Positions 14,799-23,832 are shown, counted from the stretch's first letter. The stretch is 64,000 bases of DNA from Alcanivorax profundi (GCF_003597125.1 NZ_QYYA01000001.1:310001-374000), one strand, 5' to 3'. Translations and numbers: made by a program. Notes: generated from the letters alone by a model not told the origin.

Positions 14799-15263
14799 TC
14801 ACCATTTTTTATAGGGCAGCGTACTCAGGGCGCTGTTGTAGTAGCGTGTTTCGCCAGTGACATCGTCCCCGAGCCACTCGGGTTTGTCGAAAGGGGTGTC
14901 TTCGCTGGGCAGTTCGATTTCTGCCACGACCAGGCCTGTGTTGTCGCCGTGAAAAACGTCTATTTCCCAGCACAAGTCGCCCTGGGGCAGGCGGTAGCGG
15001 GTCTTGTCGATGACGCCGGCGCCGCACAGCTCATCCAGCATCTGGCGGGCGTCGTCGACGGGAATGGGGTACTCGAATTCGCTGCGGGTAGCGCCAGTGG
15101 TCTTGCCCTTGATGGTCAACCAGGCGCTTGCCCCGGCGATGCGCACGCGCACCGTGGCGTGTTTGTCGTGACTGAGATACCCCTGGGTCAGACGTTCCCC
15201 TTCAAGCGTTTGGGTAACGGCGGTGTTGCTGACGAGAAACTTGCGTTCAATTTCCTGGCCCAT
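14799..15263 (-). CDS. CYTH-domain triphosphatase-like protein
   Basis: A 154-residue single-domain CYTH protein. It begins with the defining ExExK motif (EIERKFL) and has the tunnel-wall basic and acidic strands of the family (VRVRIAG, AWLTIKGKTTGATRSEFEYPI, WEIDVFHGDNTGLVVAEIELP). Small bacterial members hydrolyse inorganic triphosphate; adenylate cyclase or thiamine triphosphatase activity occurs in relatives. Its start overlaps the end of the upstream gene by 17 bases, so the two are co-translated. Confidence 0.88.
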   Translation of the reverse strand: MGQEIERKFLVSNTAVTQTLEGERLTQGYLSHDKHATVRVRIAGASAWLTIKGKTTGATRSEFEYPIPVDDARQMLDELCGAGVIDKTRYRLPQGDLCWEIDVFHGDNTGLVVAEIELPSEDTPFDKPEWLGDDVTGETRYYNSALSTLPYKKW

Positions 15264-15657
15264 TATCGATTCCCAGCTGGTCGAAGGTCACATCAAACCC
15301 CAGTGCGTTGAAGCCTTCAATAATGTCATCGGGCAGATAGAAGGCGGGGTCGTCCATAAAGAAGTAGTGTGACACACCGATGCCGTAGCGGTAATCGCCA
15401 GGCAGGTTTTTCAGCTGGGGGGCCAGGCGTTGCAGTTTGAGCAGCAGCTTTTCGAAGTGGTCCCGATGGCTTGCTCGCTCGTCCAGCTGGCTGGAGAGGA
15501 TCCAGCGGTTTTCCCGCCGCTGAGCGTCCGGGAAGGCGTCGCTGTAGGTGTCGCCTTCGCGCCAGTAGTCATCGGCGCCTTGTCCCAACAGCACGTCGAG
15601 CCGGGCTGGGTCGTGGTCGAAACCGACAATGGCAAAATAGACGTGGTGTTCCATCAT
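15247..15657 (-). CDS. DUF4279-like protein
   Basis: A 136-residue soluble protein with no signal peptide (EHHVYFAIVGFDHDPARLDVLLG at the start). The N-terminal pattern fits DUF4279, a small domain of unknown function; the match is by eye only. Its start codon overlaps the stop of the lipocalin gene upstream and its end overlaps the CYTH gene, so the three genes form one transcript (lipocalin, this gene, CYTH). Met2 could equally be the first residue. Confidence 0.6.
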   Translation of the reverse strand: MMEHHVYFAIVGFDHDPARLDVLLGQGADDYWREGDTYSDAFPDAQRRENRWILSSQLDERASHRDHFEKLLLKLQRLAPQLKNLPGDYRYGIGVSHYFFMDDPAFYLPDDIIEGFNALGFDVTFDQLGIDNGPGN

Positions 15658-16232
15658 TCGCTGCCGTCCGGCGCCGCTGTTTCAGGGCGTAGCTGGCGGT
15701 TACGCTGAAGTTCTTCGACCGGGAACCCTTTCTCTTGGGCGACCTGTACCAGCGCCTGATACTGGTCTTCGGGTAGTTCTGACTGGCGCGCCAGAATCCA
15801 CAGGTATTCCCGGCTGGGTTCGCCGATCACCACGGTCTGGTAATCCTTGTCCAGGGCAATAATCCAGTAGTTGCCTTCGGTGATGGTGGGGATCAGTCGG
15901 GATACCCAGTTATCGAATCGCACCTTCAATTTGGCATTGTCAGAGCCAGGTACCACCCGGGCAGTGCCTTCCGCTTCACTGGTTTGTTCGCCCTCCCGCT
16001 GACAGCGGTTGATAACCTTCACGGTGCCGTCGTCGTTGAGACTGTAGGTGGCGGTGGAATCGTAGCAGCCACGCTGGAACCATTGGGGCAGGCGGGCAAT
16101 CTCGTACCAGGTTCCGGCATAGCGCTGCAAATCCACCTTGTTGACGGTGGCCAGAGGTTTCTCGTGGCCGCCGCAGGCGCTGAGCAGCAAGGTGGCAATA
16201 AGCGGGAGCAGGGCTGCGACAGGGTGTTTCAT
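15654..16232 (-). CDS. blc: Outer-membrane lipocalin (Blc)
   Basis: A 192-residue bacterial lipocalin with a lipoprotein signal (lipobox LLSAC, Cys20) and the lipocalin signature GTWYEIARLPQWFQRGC at about 40-56; a late motif (REYLWILARQ) completes the barrel. Blc proteins bind lysophospholipids or fatty acids in the outer membrane. It is the first gene of a three-gene overlapping set on the minus strand and is divergent from ccmA. Confidence 0.92.
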   Translation of the reverse strand: MKHPVAALLPLIATLLLSACGGHEKPLATVNKVDLQRYAGTWYEIARLPQWFQRGCYDSTATYSLNDDGTVKVINRCQREGEQTSEAEGTARVVPGSDNAKLKVRFDNWVSRLIPTITEGNYWIIALDKDYQTVVIGEPSREYLWILARQSELPEDQYQALVQVAQEKGFPVEELQRNRQLRPETAAPDGSE

Positions 16233-16341
16233 TCCAGTCTCCAGAAATCAGGTGTTCTCAGAATGCGGGGTGTGGCCGTTGGTATCAAGCCCACACAAAG
16301 TGGCCGTGATATACTCCGGCGCTGATTCAGGGAGCCCGATT

Positions 16342-16959
16342 TTGTCCGACGCCGATACTCGACTGACACTGGAACAATTGCACTGCGAACGTGATGATCG
16401 CGTGCTGTTTCGTGGTCTCAGCCTGACCGCCCGGGCCGGTGAAATCTGGCAGATTACCGGTGCCAATGGCGCAGGGAAAACGACCCTGTTGCGGATTCTG
16501 GTTGGCCTGCATGGCTTTTACGACGGTGGGCGTCACTGGTGGCAGCCGGACTGGCAGCGTGAGTTGTTATATCTGGGCCACCAACCGGGGGTCCGTGAAG
16601 AGCTGTCCCCCCTGGAGAACCTCGATTATGCCTGTGCCTTGAATGCCCAGGGCGGCGATGCCATGGCAGGCTTGAAAGCCGTTGGTTTGCAGGGGTTTGA
16701 AGACGTTCCTGCAGCGCATTTGTCTGCCGGGCAAAAGCGGCGCATTGCGCTGGCCCGGTTGTGGTTGGCGCCCAAGGCTATCTGGGTGCTGGATGAGCCC
16801 TACACTGCCATCGACCAGGACGGTGTTGCGCAACTGGATGCGCGGATCCAGCAGGCGGCAGAGGCGGGCACCCTGGTGATCTACACATCACACCATCAGG
16901 TCGGTGAGGGCGTCCGTCGTCTGCATCTGGCCAAAGGCCGCGCCGAGGTGCTCTCATGA
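16342..16959 (+). CDS. ccmA: Haem exporter ATPase CcmA
   Basis: A 205-residue ABC ATPase with Walker A (GANGAGKTT), signature (LSAGQKRR) and Walker B (IWVLDEPYTAI). I start it at TTG 16342, seven bases after CAGGGAG, giving SDADTRLTLEQL and the usual CcmA length; earlier in-frame starts give an unnatural extension. With CcmB and CcmC it forms the complex that loads haem on CcmE for cytochrome c maturation. Its stop overlaps the ccmB start (ATGA). Confidence 0.92.
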   Translation: MSDADTRLTLEQLHCERDDRVLFRGLSLTARAGEIWQITGANGAGKTTLLRILVGLHGFYDGGRHWWQPDWQRELLYLGHQPGVREELSPLENLDYACALNAQGGDAMAGLKAVGLQGFEDVPAAHLSAGQKRRIALARLWLAPKAIWVLDEPYTAIDQDGVAQLDARIQQAAEAGTLVIYTSHHQVGEGVRRLHLAKGRAEVLS

Positions 16960-17624
16960 GTGCCTTTGGCGCGGCCCTGAAGCGGGAATTACTGGTGCTG
17001 TGGCGTAGTCCGGCGGAGATGATCAACCCGTTGTTCTTCTTTGTCATGGTGATCAGCCTGTTTCCACTGGCTATCTCACCCAAGCCCGAGGTGCTGGCGG
17101 TGATTGCCCCCGGTGTACTTTGGGTGGCGGCGTTGCTTGCGGTGATGTTGTCGCTGGATGGTCTGTTCCGTCGCGACCAGGAAAGCGGTGTGCTGGAACT
17201 GTTGCTCACCGCGCCGGTGATGGCCGTGGTGCCGGTGACAGCCAAGCTGCTCGCGCACTGGTTGCTGACCGGCCTGCCGCTGGTGCTGGTATCGCCGGTG
17301 CTGGCACACATGCTGCAACTACCCAATGCGGTGCTGGGCACGGTGATGCTCAGCCTGCTGCTGGGTACGCCGGCACTGACCATTATTGGCGCCATCGGGG
17401 CAGCCCTGACAGTGGGGTTGAATCGAGGCGGGATACTGCTGGCGGTACTGGTGCTGCCGCTGTACATTCCGGTGCTGATTTTCGGTGCCGGGGTCATCCG
17501 TGCGGCCGCGGAAGGTGGCGCGGTCAATGGCATTCTGGCCATTCTGGGTGCCTTGCTGGCGCTGACGGCCAGCCTGGGTCCTCTGGCCGTGTCGGCCGGT
17601 CTCAAAATCAGTTCGGGTAACTAA
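16956..17624 (+). CDS. ccmB: Haem exporter membrane protein CcmB
   Basis: A 222-residue six-helix membrane protein typical of CcmB (SPAEMINPLFFFVMVISLFPL at the N-terminus, DQESGVLELLLTAP in the cytoplasmic loop). It partners CcmA. It overlaps ccmA by four bases and ends one base before ccmC, as in a standard ccm operon. Confidence 0.93.
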   Translation: MSAFGAALKRELLVLWRSPAEMINPLFFFVMVISLFPLAISPKPEVLAVIAPGVLWVAALLAVMLSLDGLFRRDQESGVLELLLTAPVMAVVPVTAKLLAHWLLTGLPLVLVSPVLAHMLQLPNAVLGTVMLSLLLGTPALTIIGAIGAALTVGLNRGGILLAVLVLPLYIPVLIFGAGVIRAAAEGGAVNGILAILGALLALTASLGPLAVSAGLKISSGN

Positions 17625-18392
17625 ATGGTTTGGCAAACAATCAAGCGCTGGTACCACATGCTGGGATCCCCGCGCTATTTCTATACTTTCAGCTCCTCGG
17701 TGTTGCCGTGGCTCACGCCGATCGCACTGGTGACCTTGCTTGCTGGTCTGGTGTGGGGGTTGGGCTTTGCCCCCAGTGACTACCAGCAGGGCAATAGCTA
17801 TCGCATTATTTTCATCCATGTGCCGGCATCCAGTGGTGCGTTGATGGGCTACATGGCGCTGGGCGTGGCCGGTCTGGTGGCGGTAGTCTGGCGCATGAAG
17901 ATGGCGGAAGTGATGCTCAAGGCCATTGCCCCGTTTGGTGCGGCGCTGGCCGCTATTTCACTGGTCACCGGCGCGCTGTGGGGCAAACCCACCTGGGGCA
18001 CCTATTGGCAGTGGGATGCGCGCATGACCTCCATGCTGATCCTGCTGTTCATGTATGTCGGCGTGATTGCCCTGCAGAATGTGATCCGCGACCCGCGGCA
18101 GGCCGCCCGGGCGGCGGGCTTGCTGGCCATGGTGGGGGTGATCAACGTGATCATCGTAAAGTATTCCGTGGAGTGGGTGCAGACCCTGCATCAGGGATCA
18201 ACGCTCAAGCTGTTTGGCGAATCCACCATTAACCCGGCCATGAAGTACCCGCTGCTGATCAGCATGCTGGGCCTGTGGCTGTTGTATGCCGTGAATGTGT
18301 TGATGCGTGCCCGCACCGAGGTGATGTGGCGCGAGCGACGCAGCAAATGGGTGGCCAAACTGGTGACCCGGCCGGAGAAAGGAGAGCAATGA
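17625..18392 (+). CDS. ccmC: Haem-handling protein CcmC
   Basis: A 255-residue protein with six membrane helices and the tryptophan-rich periplasmic WWD-type loop (KPTWGTYWQWDARMTSMLIL) that presents haem to CcmE. Histidines flanking the loop (HVPASS; TLHQGST) match the expected haem ligands. The ATG directly follows the ccmB stop and the end overlaps ccmD. Confidence 0.95.
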   Translation: MVWQTIKRWYHMLGSPRYFYTFSSSVLPWLTPIALVTLLAGLVWGLGFAPSDYQQGNSYRIIFIHVPASSGALMGYMALGVAGLVAVVWRMKMAEVMLKAIAPFGAALAAISLVTGALWGKPTWGTYWQWDARMTSMLILLFMYVGVIALQNVIRDPRQAARAAGLLAMVGVINVIIVKYSVEWVQTLHQGSTLKLFGESTINPAMKYPLLISMLGLWLLYAVNVLMRARTEVMWRERRSKWVAKLVTRPEKGEQ

Positions 18393-18595
18393 TGGCATTT
18401 GAATCCTTTGCCGATTTCCTGGCCATGGGTAAACACGGTTTTTATGTCTGGAGCGCTTACGGAATCAGTGCGTTCCTGATTATTGCCAGCATGGTGCTGG
18501 CCCTTCGCGGACAGGGACAGGTGCGCCAAACCCTGGCACGGCAGCAGCGCCGCGCCGAACTGGATGCCGAGGTAAATGATGAATCCCGTACGTAA
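18389..18595 (+). CDS. ccmD: CcmD
   Basis: A 68-residue single-helix protein ([23 protein letters not shown], then a basic tail ending QQRRAEL). CcmD releases holo-CcmE from CcmABC. It starts at ATG 18389 within the ccmC stop and behind AAAGGAGA; the next codon is also ATG. Confidence 0.9.
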   Translation: MMAFESFADFLAMGKHGFYVWSAYGISAFLIIASMVLALRGQGQVRQTLARQQRRAELDAEVNDESRT

Positions 18596-19031
18596 ACAAC
18601 GCCTGCTTCTGGTCCTGGCCGTGCTGGTTGGACTGGCCATTGCGGTGGGCCTGATGTTTTACGCCCTGCGTCAGAACATCAACCTGTTCTACACGCCCCA
18701 GCAGGTCGCCTCTGGCGAAGCGCCCCTGAATACCCAGATGCGAGTGGGCGGGCTGGTGGAAGCCGGGTCTGTCGTGCGCAATGAAGAGACCCTGGACGTG
18801 AGTTTTGACATCACCGATGGCAAGGGCAGCTTCACGGTGCACTACCAGGGAATCCTCCCCGACCTGTTCCGTGAGGGTCAGGGCATCGTCGCCAACGGCA
18901 CCTTGATCAGCCGTGAACGCTTTGAGGCCGAAGAAGTCCTGGCCAAACATGACGAAACCTACATGCCCCCGGAAGTGCAGGATGCGTTGGAGAAGGCGGG
19001 GCATCCGGGGGCGCAGAAAAGCAGTGAATAG
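18576..19031 (+). CDS. ccmE: Haem chaperone CcmE
   Basis: A 151-residue periplasmic haem chaperone with an N-terminal anchor helix (about residues 9-30) and the covalent haem-binding His125 with Tyr129 in AKHDETYMP. It overlaps ccmD by 20 bases. Its last codons (SSE-stop) are formed by the repeat arm that begins at 19023. No ccmF, ccmG, ccmH or ccmI follows, although they are usually next. Confidence 0.95.
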   Translation: MMNPVRKQRLLLVLAVLVGLAIAVGLMFYALRQNINLFYTPQQVASGEAPLNTQMRVGGLVEAGSVVRNEETLDVSFDITDGKGSFTVHYQGILPDLFREGQGIVANGTLISRERFEAEEVLAKHDETYMPPEVQDALEKAGHPGAQKSSE

Positions 19032-19280
19032 TGAATAGTTAACAGTGAATAGTTCGCGGTCTGGGTTGCTCTGGCTGCGATGTGGGAGGCCGCGCCGGGG
19101 AATAGGTGCGGCCTTTTGCGTTCAGGGAGCTGGGTATTCCACCGGTTTGAACTCCGCCCTGCGCTGCGCTCCCCAAAACCCCTTAAAACCATGGCCAGAG
19201 TATGGACGCGGCTTCTTGCTTTCGAGCCGGCTTCTGCCTATTCCGCGACGCTGTTAACTATTCACTGTTAACTGTTAACT
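19023..19280. repeat. Dispersed element with GTTAAC/AGTGAATAG inverted arms, copy A
   Basis: The left arm (19023-19053) is a run of AGTGAATAG and GTTAACAGTGAA motifs; the right arm (19251-19280) is its inverted form (CTGTTAACTATTCACTG and so on). Between them lies an AGGCCGCGCC...GGTGCGGCCT stem (about 19086-19115). Copy B (23028-23179) has the same arms and the same GC-rich centre followed by GCGTTCAGG. The element fills most of the 332-base space between ccmE and the RimK-like gene, with no gene seen inside. Confidence 0.65.
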
Positions 19281-19363
19281 TTCCCTTGCAAGCCCCCTCC
19301 CAAAGGCCCTAAATTCGCGGCTATCGGCGCCCTGTCGCGGCGCCCCTTTTGTCAGGGCTTTTC

Positions 19364-20851
19364 ATGAGTCAGGTCATCATTCTGGTCGACGATCCCGCGG
19401 ACTGGGCAGCGTATTATCCGGCTCGTCATCTGTTGTCTGCCAAGGAGTATCTGCAGGCGCAGCAGCCGGTGTGTACCGACAAGAAAGTGCAGGTCATCAA
19501 CCTGTGCCGCAGCTACAAGTATTTGAGCCCAGGTTACTACTGCTCGTTGCTGGCAGAAGCCCGTGGTCAGCGGGTGATGCCGTCGGTGCGCACCGTGAAT
19601 GACCTGAGCCGCAAGGCGCTGTACGGGCTGCATTTTGAACAGTTCGAGACGGCGCTCGACAAGGCCATGAAGCGCAAGGGCGGTGGTTCGGACCATTTCA
19701 GCCTGCTGCTGTTCTTTGGCCAGACCGATCAGGAAGGCCTGGGGGAACTGGGCCGGCAGATTTTTGACCAGCTGCCTTGCCCGCTATTGAAAGTGGAATT
19801 CCGGCGCCGCGAAAACTGGGCCATCGAAGCACTGAAACCGCTGACACTGAAACAGCTCAAAGGCGAGCAGGAAGACCGTTTTGCCCAGGCGCTGGAGCAG
19901 TTTAACGAGCGGGTCTGGCGCAGCCCCCGTCGCCGTCGCAGCGACCGTTATGAACTGGCCCTGCTGGTCAACGACCAGGAAGCCCTGCCGCCCAGCAACA
20001 AGACGGCCCTGAAACGCTTCGTGAAAGCCGGCCGGCAGTTGGGCATCCGCGTGGATCTGATCGGCCGTGACGCCTACACCCGGCTGGGCGAATACGATGG
20101 ATTGTTTATCCGTGAGACCACGGCGCTGGATCACCACACCTACCAGTTTGCCCGCAAGGCCGAACAGGAAGGCATGGTGGTGATTGATGACCCCGGCTCG
20201 ATTCTCCGCTGTACCAACAAGATTTATCTGGCCGAGCTGATGCAGGCAAACAATGTGCCGGTGCCGCCGACGGCGTTTATTTTCAGCGATGATGATGAGC
20301 AGGTAGATCGGCTGATCGATGAGTTGAATCTGCCCATGGTGCTGAAAATTCCCGATGGCAGCTTCTCCCGTGGCATCTCCAAGGTGGCGACCCGCGAAGA
20401 GCTGGTAAAGGCGCTGGCACAGTACCTGAAACAGTCATCGGTGGTGCTGGCGCAGGCCTTTATGTATACCGACTATGATTGGCGCATTGGTGTGCTCAAC
20501 AATCGCCCGTTGTTCGCCTGTCAGTATTTCATGAGCAAGGGGCACTGGCAGATTTATCACCACCAGAGCAGTGGAAAGACGACCTCGGGTAACAGCCGAA
20601 CCCTGCCCGTACAGGAAGTCCCGGCCAAGGTGCTGAAAACCGCCCTGAAAGCCGCTCGCCTGATGGGTAATGGCCTGTATGGCGTGGACCTGAAACAGTC
20701 CGGTGACGAGGTGGTGGTCATTGAAGTCAACGATAACCCCAACATCGATGCCGGGGTGGAAGATGCTTGGCTGGGCGAAGACCTTTATCGCCAGGTCATG
20801 CTTGAATTCCTGCGTCGCCTGGAAGCCAAACGCCTCGGCCTGTCGGTGTAA
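19364..20851 (+). CDS. RimK-like ATP-grasp ligase with N-terminal RLAN-type domain
   Basis: A 495-residue cytosolic protein. The first ~190 residues (VIILVDDPADWAAYYPARHLL, YLSPGYYCSLLAEARGQ) form the RimK-like N-terminal domain found in this subfamily, and the last ~300 an ATP-grasp ligase: VLKIPDGSFSRGISKV is the ATP-binding loop and VVIEVNDNPNIDAG carries the metal ligands. Such enzymes join amino acids or amines to carboxyl groups; the substrate is unknown. ATG 19364 is preferred over a TTG five codons earlier. It stands alone in its strand context. Confidence 0.8.
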   Translation: MSQVIILVDDPADWAAYYPARHLLSAKEYLQAQQPVCTDKKVQVINLCRSYKYLSPGYYCSLLAEARGQRVMPSVRTVNDLSRKALYGLHFEQFETALDKAMKRKGGGSDHFSLLLFFGQTDQEGLGELGRQIFDQLPCPLLKVEFRRRENWAIEALKPLTLKQLKGEQEDRFAQALEQFNERVWRSPRRRRSDRYELALLVNDQEALPPSNKTALKRFVKAGRQLGIRVDLIGRDAYTRLGEYDGLFIRETTALDHHTYQFARKAEQEGMVVIDDPGSILRCTNKIYLAELMQANNVPVPPTAFIFSDDDEQVDRLIDELNLPMVLKIPDGSFSRGISKVATREELVKALAQYLKQSSVVLAQAFMYTDYDWRIGVLNNRPLFACQYFMSKGHWQIYHHQSSGKTTSGNSRTLPVQEVPAKVLKTALKAARLMGNGLYGVDLKQSGDEVVVIEVNDNPNIDAGVEDAWLGEDLYRQVMLEFLRRLEAKRLGLSV

Positions 20852-21250
20852 CTCGCTCCCAGCAGTGAGCGGTGCTTGTTTGGAAAGCAAAACCCAACAT
20901 GGTTCCAGGGTTTTTAGAAGAACGGAAACCCTTTCCAGATCGTTGGGTTGGCGCCAATAAATAACCTGTGCAAGACACGGCCGGCATGGCGATCCTCGCG
21001 TCAGCAAGGCAAGGATCCTCAAACACTGTTCGAATGAGACAAGAGAGAGGGCCTGCAAGGCTGGTGCTCCGGCGGAGATCTGTCTTCTTCTTGCACTCCT
21101 GTTCGGCCTTGGTGTCGAGGCTTTCTAGCGCAAAGCGGATTGCGGGAAGCGTCTCTCTATTGAACACCCAACCAAACACCCCGTAACACCCCTCCATTGC
21201 GTTTCCCTTTGTGCTGCGGTCTTATCGAAAAAAAGACACAGGACTGATTC
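20852..21250. other. Gene-poor 399-base spacer
   Basis: Neither strand shows a coding frame with a start, ribosome site and recognisable product. I see no strong terminator or known RNA. Part of it (20975-21140) could encode small peptides on either strand, but nothing supports them. It may contain the promoter of the DUF2157 gene. Confidence 0.4.
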
Positions 21251-22549
21251 ATGCAACTGCTTGGATTATTGCGCCGGGAGCTTCGCAGTGAATGTCGCCA
21301 ATGGGTGGATGACGGGGACATCAGTGCGGAGCAGGGCGAGCGGATATTGGCGCGCTACGGCACCAGTCTGGAGGATGTCAGCGATGGCTCGCTGGCCTAC
21401 AAGGTACTGGTGGGCGTGGCGCTGTTGTTTGCCGGTATGGCCATGATGCTGCTGGTGTCGGCCAACTGGGAGGAAATTCCCCGCGCGGTGCCCATGCTGG
21501 GCCTGGTGGCGACAACCCTGGTGCTGAACGGTATCGGGGTGCGGCACTTCCTGCGTGATGGCAGCGGCATTGGCTGGCTGTTTGTCGGGAGTATCAGTTA
21601 CGGGGCGTCGATCATGCTGATCGCGCAGATTTACCATTTGGGAGAGCACTTCCCGGATGGTCTGTTGGTGTGGGCGCTGGGTGTGGCGCCCATGGCGCTC
21701 TTGACCCGCAGCCGTGTGATTGCCCTGTTGATGCTGGCACTGGCCTTGTTCTGGTTGATGGCCGAGGGCCAGTTCAGCCCACCTTGGGCCATGGTGCTGT
21801 TCCTGGGGTGCAGTGTTGCGGTGGCTCGGATGGCATGTTCTGCGGGGCTGATGATCGTTACCGTGGCGGCGGCGGTGACCTGGCTGAATGTCTTGTTGGG
21901 CTGGGCCTACGGTTACCCCTGGCGACCGGATATCGAGGCCGGCCATCTGACCCTGAACATGGGACTGTTGGCGCTGATCTTCATGGCCGGGCACCGGCTC
22001 TCGGCCACGACCTCGGTGTACCTGCGCCGTACCGCCACGCTGTTGTCATTGTGGGCGCTGAGGGGTTATCTACTCTTGTTGCTGCCGTTTACCTTCACCG
22101 AGTTCTGTGAGGGGTACCTGAAAGAGTTGGAGACCGTAATGGATCCGGGGTTGTGGATGGGCTTGCTGGCAGCCATCCCGGCGGCCTGGCTGGCCCTGCG
22201 TAACCGTTCGGCTCACCCGTTATCCCGTGGGTTGGTGATGGGGCTGCCACTGGTCATGGTGCTGTTGCATGGAGGAATCAGCGAGTCCATGGCTGTCCCG
22301 GTGACGGTGCTGGTCAATCTGCTGGTGCTGGGCTCGGCCATCGTGCTGGTGCAGCAGGGGTTGCTCAAGGGGCTCAGCCAGTATTTCTACAGCGGGGTGG
22401 CGCTGCTTTTGGTGCTGGGAATGATGCGCTACGTGGATCTGGTGGGTGATTACGTGGGGGGCTCGGTGTTGTTCCTGCTGGCGGCCGGCATTCTGTTCCT
22501 GGCCGCCCACTACTGGCGAGATCGACAGGGAGGGGCGGGCCATGAATAA
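21251..22549 (+). CDS. DUF2157 membrane protein
   Basis: A 432-residue protein with a soluble N-terminal DUF2157 domain (WVDDGDISAEQGERILARYG) and about twelve membrane helices. Its function is unknown. It overlaps a GDYXXLXY-family gene by eight bases, and the two families are commonly encoded together, so they probably act as a pair in the inner membrane. Confidence 0.82.
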   Translation: MQLLGLLRRELRSECRQWVDDGDISAEQGERILARYGTSLEDVSDGSLAYKVLVGVALLFAGMAMMLLVSANWEEIPRAVPMLGLVATTLVLNGIGVRHFLRDGSGIGWLFVGSISYGASIMLIAQIYHLGEHFPDGLLVWALGVAPMALLTRSRVIALLMLALALFWLMAEGQFSPPWAMVLFLGCSVAVARMACSAGLMIVTVAAAVTWLNVLLGWAYGYPWRPDIEAGHLTLNMGLLALIFMAGHRLSATTSVYLRRTATLLSLWALRGYLLLLLPFTFTEFCEGYLKELETVMDPGLWMGLLAAIPAAWLALRNRSAHPLSRGLVMGLPLVMVLLHGGISESMAVPVTVLVNLLVLGSAIVLVQQGLLKGLSQYFYSGVALLLVLGMMRYVDLVGDYVGGSVLFLLAAGILFLAAHYWRDRQGGAGHE

Positions 22550-23042
22550 CCGGCAGCGCAAATTCGCCTTTGTGGCGGCTATCCTGTTCCAGCTGGTGAT
22601 CATGGCCGGTGTCTGGGTGAACGGCTTTTATCCCCTGTGGCTGGGTGAGGAGGTGCGACTGAAAACGCGCCCGGTGGATCCCCGCGATCTGTTCCGCGGT
22701 AATTATGCCCGCTTGCATTACGACTTCGACACCATAGAGCCAGGAGCCTCAGCTGACTTTCGCCCCGGTGATGTGGTGTATGTCCCGCTGGTTCGCCACG
22801 GTGACCTCTGGGACCCGCAACCGGCTCAGGCGAGTCGGCCGGAAAGCGGGGTGTTTCTGCGCGGGCGGGTCACCAGCCGTCCCTGGCGCAGCGGCAGCCG
22901 TGTCACCTTCGGCATCGAAGCCCTGTTCGCTCCGAAGGAAAAAGCCCTGGCTCTGGAAAAGCAACTCCGCCATGCTGCTGTTGCGGTGGTAAGGGTAGCG
23001 CCAAATGGGCGCGCCGCTCTGGTTTCCGTGAACAGTGAATAG
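22542..23042 (+). CDS. GDYXXLXY domain protein
   Basis: A 166-residue protein with one N-terminal helix (FAFVAAILFQLVIMAGVWV) and a periplasmic domain holding the family motif as GNYARLHYDF. The start, ATG 22542, overlaps the DUF2157 stop; longer frames upstream are inside that gene. The C-terminal residues VNSE and the stop come from the repeat arm at 23028, so the natural end may have been altered by the repeat. Function unknown. Confidence 0.82.
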   Translation: MNNRQRKFAFVAAILFQLVIMAGVWVNGFYPLWLGEEVRLKTRPVDPRDLFRGNYARLHYDFDTIEPGASADFRPGDVVYVPLVRHGDLWDPQPAQASRPESGVFLRGRVTSRPWRSGSRVTFGIEALFAPKEKALALEKQLRHAAVAVVRVAPNGRAALVSVNSE

Positions 23043-23179
23043 TTAGTAGTGTCGCGGATGGGGCTTTCTGCTCCAAAACGCATGAGGCCGCGCCCAGAGA
23101 ATGGGCGCGGCCTCATGCGTTCAGGAACCTGCCGCGCTGAACGCGTGCTGTTCACTCTTCACTGTTAACTGTTCACTGA
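23028..23179. repeat. Dispersed element with GTTAAC/AGTGAATAG arms, copy B
   Basis: The left arm (23028-23050) begins within the last codons of the GDYXXLXY gene and the right arm (23148-23179) within the stop of the GST gene. The centre is a perfect 18-base stem (23078-23095 with 23103-23120; core GAGGCCGCGCCC) with a seven-base loop. It lies between two convergent genes and could end transcription of both, although no T-run follows. Confidence 0.75.
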
Positions 23180-23832
23180 CTTCCCAGCACCTTGTGAATA
23201 AACCCGGACTCTTTCTCAATGGTTTGGGCGAAAGGTGCCAGCGCGTGCATGCGCTCGGTGTGGGCGGCCAGGTTGGGGTAGGTGTTGGCATCAATCTGTT
23301 CGCCACCGTGCTTGAAGTTGACCATCTGGCTGGCCAGGGCGATATCGGCGACGGTCAGGCTGTTGCCCACCAGGTAGTCACGTCCCTCCAGTTCCTTGTC
23401 CAGATAGGCGAACAGCGGGGGGATAGTGGTGCTCAGGGCGTGCTGGACCTTGTCCTCGTCGCACTCTTTGCCCATGAGCCGCATCACCACCCGGTTTCGG
23501 AACACCGCGAAGGTGCAGCGCATGGCCAGGTCGTAATCCACAAAGCGTTCAAACCAGATCACCCGTCCACGTTCCATGGCATCGCTGGGGTAGAGTGCGG
23601 GTTCTGGTTGGGTGGTTTCCAGCCAGGTACAGATGGCGGCGGAATCGGCCAGGTACTGGCCATCAATCTCCAGCGCCGGAATACGTTTCATGGGGCTGAT
23701 CTTTTCGTAGCCTTCCGGGATGTTGGCAGGGTCCACATGGACGGCTTCGTACTCGATGCCTTTCAGTGCCAGGGCAACGCGGGTTTTACGGACAAAGGGC
23801 GACAGAGCGGCCCCGTACAACTTGATGGACAT
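23173..23832 (-). CDS. Glutathione S-transferase family protein
   Basis: A 219-residue GST: thioredoxin-like N-terminal domain (IKLYGAALSPFVRKTRVALALKG; cis-Pro segment KRIPALEIDG; glutathione-binding DSAAIC) and a helical C-terminal domain (VGNSLTVADIALA). Ser11 or a neighbour is the probable catalytic residue. The C-terminal Gln and stop lie in the repeat arm. A GACGAA-aga-TTCGTC hairpin occurs about 38 bases before the start. The substrate is unknown. Confidence 0.9.
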   Translation of the reverse strand: MSIKLYGAALSPFVRKTRVALALKGIEYEAVHVDPANIPEGYEKISPMKRIPALEIDGQYLADSAAICTWLETTQPEPALYPSDAMERGRVIWFERFVDYDLAMRCTFAVFRNRVVMRLMGKECDEDKVQHALSTTIPPLFAYLDKELEGRDYLVGNSLTVADIALASQMVNFKHGGEQIDANTYPNLAAHTERMHALAPFAQTIEKESGFIHKVLGSQ

